From assembly GCA_032191485.1 (NCBI GenBank), contig JAVDOI010000016.1, forward strand, positions 12,820,759 to 12,884,758: DNA of 64,000 nt. Direction: 5' to 3'. Below are positions 61,825 to 64,000 of this stretch, piece after piece. The notes beneath the pieces were generated by a model that saw only the letters and a list, made by a program, of their open reading frames with translations, searched no databases and was not told the DNA's origin. Source of the stretch: Leptoclinus maculatus. Taxonomy: Eukaryota > Chordata > Actinopteri > Perciformes > Stichaeidae. The translations under genes were made by a program, and so were the position numbers. Within the stretch, counting starts at the first letter, position 1. Every line of letters begins with the position of its first letter.

Positions 61825-63333
61825 CCTTAACAGTGCTGGAAAGCAGGGCTGCAGCTGATTTGATGACTCCACACAAGATCTCAGAGACACATCCCTGCAC
61901 TGCTGAAGATAAAGGAGATGAGGAAAAGCAATAGTTTGACATTTCCCCCCCAAATTTCACACTTCTGCTTTAAAGTGACACATAGAAGTCTTGAGATTTC
62001 TTTGAACATAATATTATGCAGCATAAATATGGAAAATGATACTGAAGACAGTATATTCTGTATATTTGAGAATCTACATGTCTGAGGTTTTATGTGTCAA
62101 AGATGCAGCTGGTGTTGGTGGAGGGCTGGCAGGGACATGGTACTCGGCCGTAGAGGCCTGTAGTCTACTGGTTCTCTGTTTGCACTGCCTTTAAATCAAA
62201 CACAGACTCCACTGCAGGCTTGTTCAGCATTGACCCTCCTGGGGGAGAGAGCTGATTACTCACGTAGAAGTGAGATGACCAAACACAAGCTGACCCCACT
62301 GTTGTGGAGACTCCCCTCCTCGGACGGTTGCTTTGACTCTGACAAACATCATCCGGGGGAAAATGTCGTAATTATGTTCCCGCTACAAAAGAGACATAGC
62401 AATTGGGCCAGTGGTGTCACTTCATGCCAGCACTGCGAGCAGATGTTGAACTGTTTGGAGAGTTCCTTCTCATTCAAAGCTTTATGGGATTCTAGGCAAA
62501 CAGCGCTCCATTTACCAAGAAGTGGAAGAGATAATCTGAGAGACCAACTTTATTGAAGAGTTTGCTTACTGTTCAGCTGACACTTTAACTGACATCGTCT
62601 TTTAGTTTATACACTTGAACTGCCACTTCAGCTGACTGTCACCTAAAATCAACTGAAATTTAAATTTCGTACAGTTTTAGCATTTTCACTTAAACTGACA
62701 CTTGACTCTGCACTTACAGTTGATTTGACTATTCAACTTCTTTCAGCACATCCATTTTAACTGCTATTTTCAGTAGGCCCAAGTCCAACTGCCACTTCAA
62801 CTGTTTCAGTGTTTTAACTACTTCTAGTGTGTCAAATTATAAATTTCAAGTACAGGCAAAGTTACTTCAGAAAATGTTTCCTTTTTCTGTTTGAAGTAAT
62901 TGTAAATGATGATCAGAAAAAAACCTTGAAAGCCCTTTGAAGTATTTTACACATAAGACAACTCTCAAAAGCTTCACTTTGACCCCGGTTGTTGGGGCTT
63001 TCTGCAATTGTCTCTTTATATCATAACACTGGCGATTAACATAAGTGCTGTTAGTATCAAATACAAATTACACAATCCATACTGACCCTCAGTGTCCTTT
63101 GTGTTTACATGTTGTGAATGTATAACAGAACAGTGTCGGCCACTGTCGGCCCTTCTTTGTTAATTAGGGCCGAACTCTGTTTAGTAGGAGCATGTATGAT
63201 GTTAGCACAAGGCTGCCACCGTGAAGCAGCACATTGGCTTGGGGACATTAGGAGCTAAGTAAGAAGGCATGTGAAGAGGCTTGCGCTGACAAGTCCTCCA
63301 TCAGTGTGAAATCTCACCGCTCCACAGACAAAC
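61825..63333. other. Non-coding stretch, nothing recognised
   Basis: No exon with splice sites and motif support on either strand. A 108-residue open frame at 62230-62556 has no recognisable features. Confidence 0.5.
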
Positions 63334-63392
63334 ATGGCGAGTAAGCGGCCCCCCAACCCCAGCGCTGTGCCACAAGCACATTCCCCACATCC
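63334..63392 (+). CDS. Possible first coding exon of a gene continuing to the right
   Basis: An ATG in good context (AAACATGGCG) opens a short frame, MASKRPPNPSAVPQAHSPH, that reaches a strong donor (CATCC|GTAAGA) four bases before an in-frame stop would occur. The segment is GC-rich relative to its surroundings. Only one exon would be present, so identity cannot be judged. Confidence 0.2.
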
Positions 63393-64000
63393 GTAAGAAA
63401 AACCCCAAATAAAGGCAATTAGAGCAGAAGCCAAGAATATGGAGTCGTCAAAGTCCTTGTTTATGCTTTTTAGTAATGAGCCAATTCATCCAATCTGTTC
63501 TGCTTTGTGGCTATTTATGTGCTTATTATTAGCTGCTATGATTTATTGGACAGTTGAGGCAGTAATTTGCTATCGTTGTGGCCATCTGGTCATGGTCTCT
63601 TCAACATGTTGAATTTCACGAGTATGCATTACAGGTCTACAAAATTAGATTCAGCAGACTATATTACTATTACTATAAATTGACTTCAATGAGTGGAACT
63701 TGCACATAAGACAGGGCTGGTCTAGTTGCCTCTTATTTTGTAGGATCTCGCTAGGCAACAATTTAATGAGTTATCAGAGTTTTTCATAATCAAGCTTCTG
63801 CAGTGTCCTCTGTCATCTGAGCACTAGTACTGTACATATATGGCTGCACAGGTCCACATCCTCATTCCTCCACCTGCCTCCAGTGCAGCTACTGGTGTTT
63901 GTATGGATCTGTTACCTGCTGCACTGTCTTGTGAATAAGCACTGCCTTGCTCAGGAGTCCTCCATGGAGCCAGTTTGCACCCAGCAGACAAAGTGTGTTG
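63393..64000. other. Right edge, nothing recognised
   Basis: No coding or repeat feature could be supported. Confidence 0.5.

Overview
The window looks like nuclear DNA of a teleost fish, probably percomorph-like. Genes are split into many short exons with GT-AG introns. Microsatellites (CA, TA) are frequent, fish-type SINE/L2-like repeats and a fish Ty3/gypsy relic are present, and every recognisable protein is vertebrate. Exon boundaries were called by eye, but the assembled coding lengths of tmem87b, mertk and sft2d1 are each divisible by three, which supports the models.

Left block (1-33.8 kb): the 3' part of fbln7 on the + strand (sushi exon to stop), then complete tmem87b and complete mertk, both on the - strand. 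These three genes are neighbours on human 2q13. Here fbln7 faces the other two, whereas in human all three point the same way. mertk is a TAM receptor tyrosine kinase, tmem87b a Golgi seven-transmembrane protein, and fbln7 a secreted matrix protein. tmem87b holds one intron with minor-spliceosome AT-AC signals and one GC-AG intron.

Middle (33.8-41.2 kb): a rearranged zone. It holds a broken lhcgr-like glycoprotein-hormone receptor remnant on the - strand (the LHCGR-type exon 10 plus the seven-transmembrane exon, two frame breaks, no leucine-rich-repeat exons found). It also holds the 5' part of an unrecognised gene with a Cys/His module and a coiled coil, a gutted gypsy element, and SINE-like sequence.

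Right block (41.2-64 kb): sft2d1 (complete, 8 exons) and prr18 (single exon), both +. They are neighbours on human 6q27, so two ancestral blocks meet in the middle zone. Further right are a non-autonomous hAT element with an exact 8-bp target duplication, a set of in-phase exons for an unrecognised charged protein, and one possible first exon near the right end. I saw no tRNA, rRNA or CRISPR.
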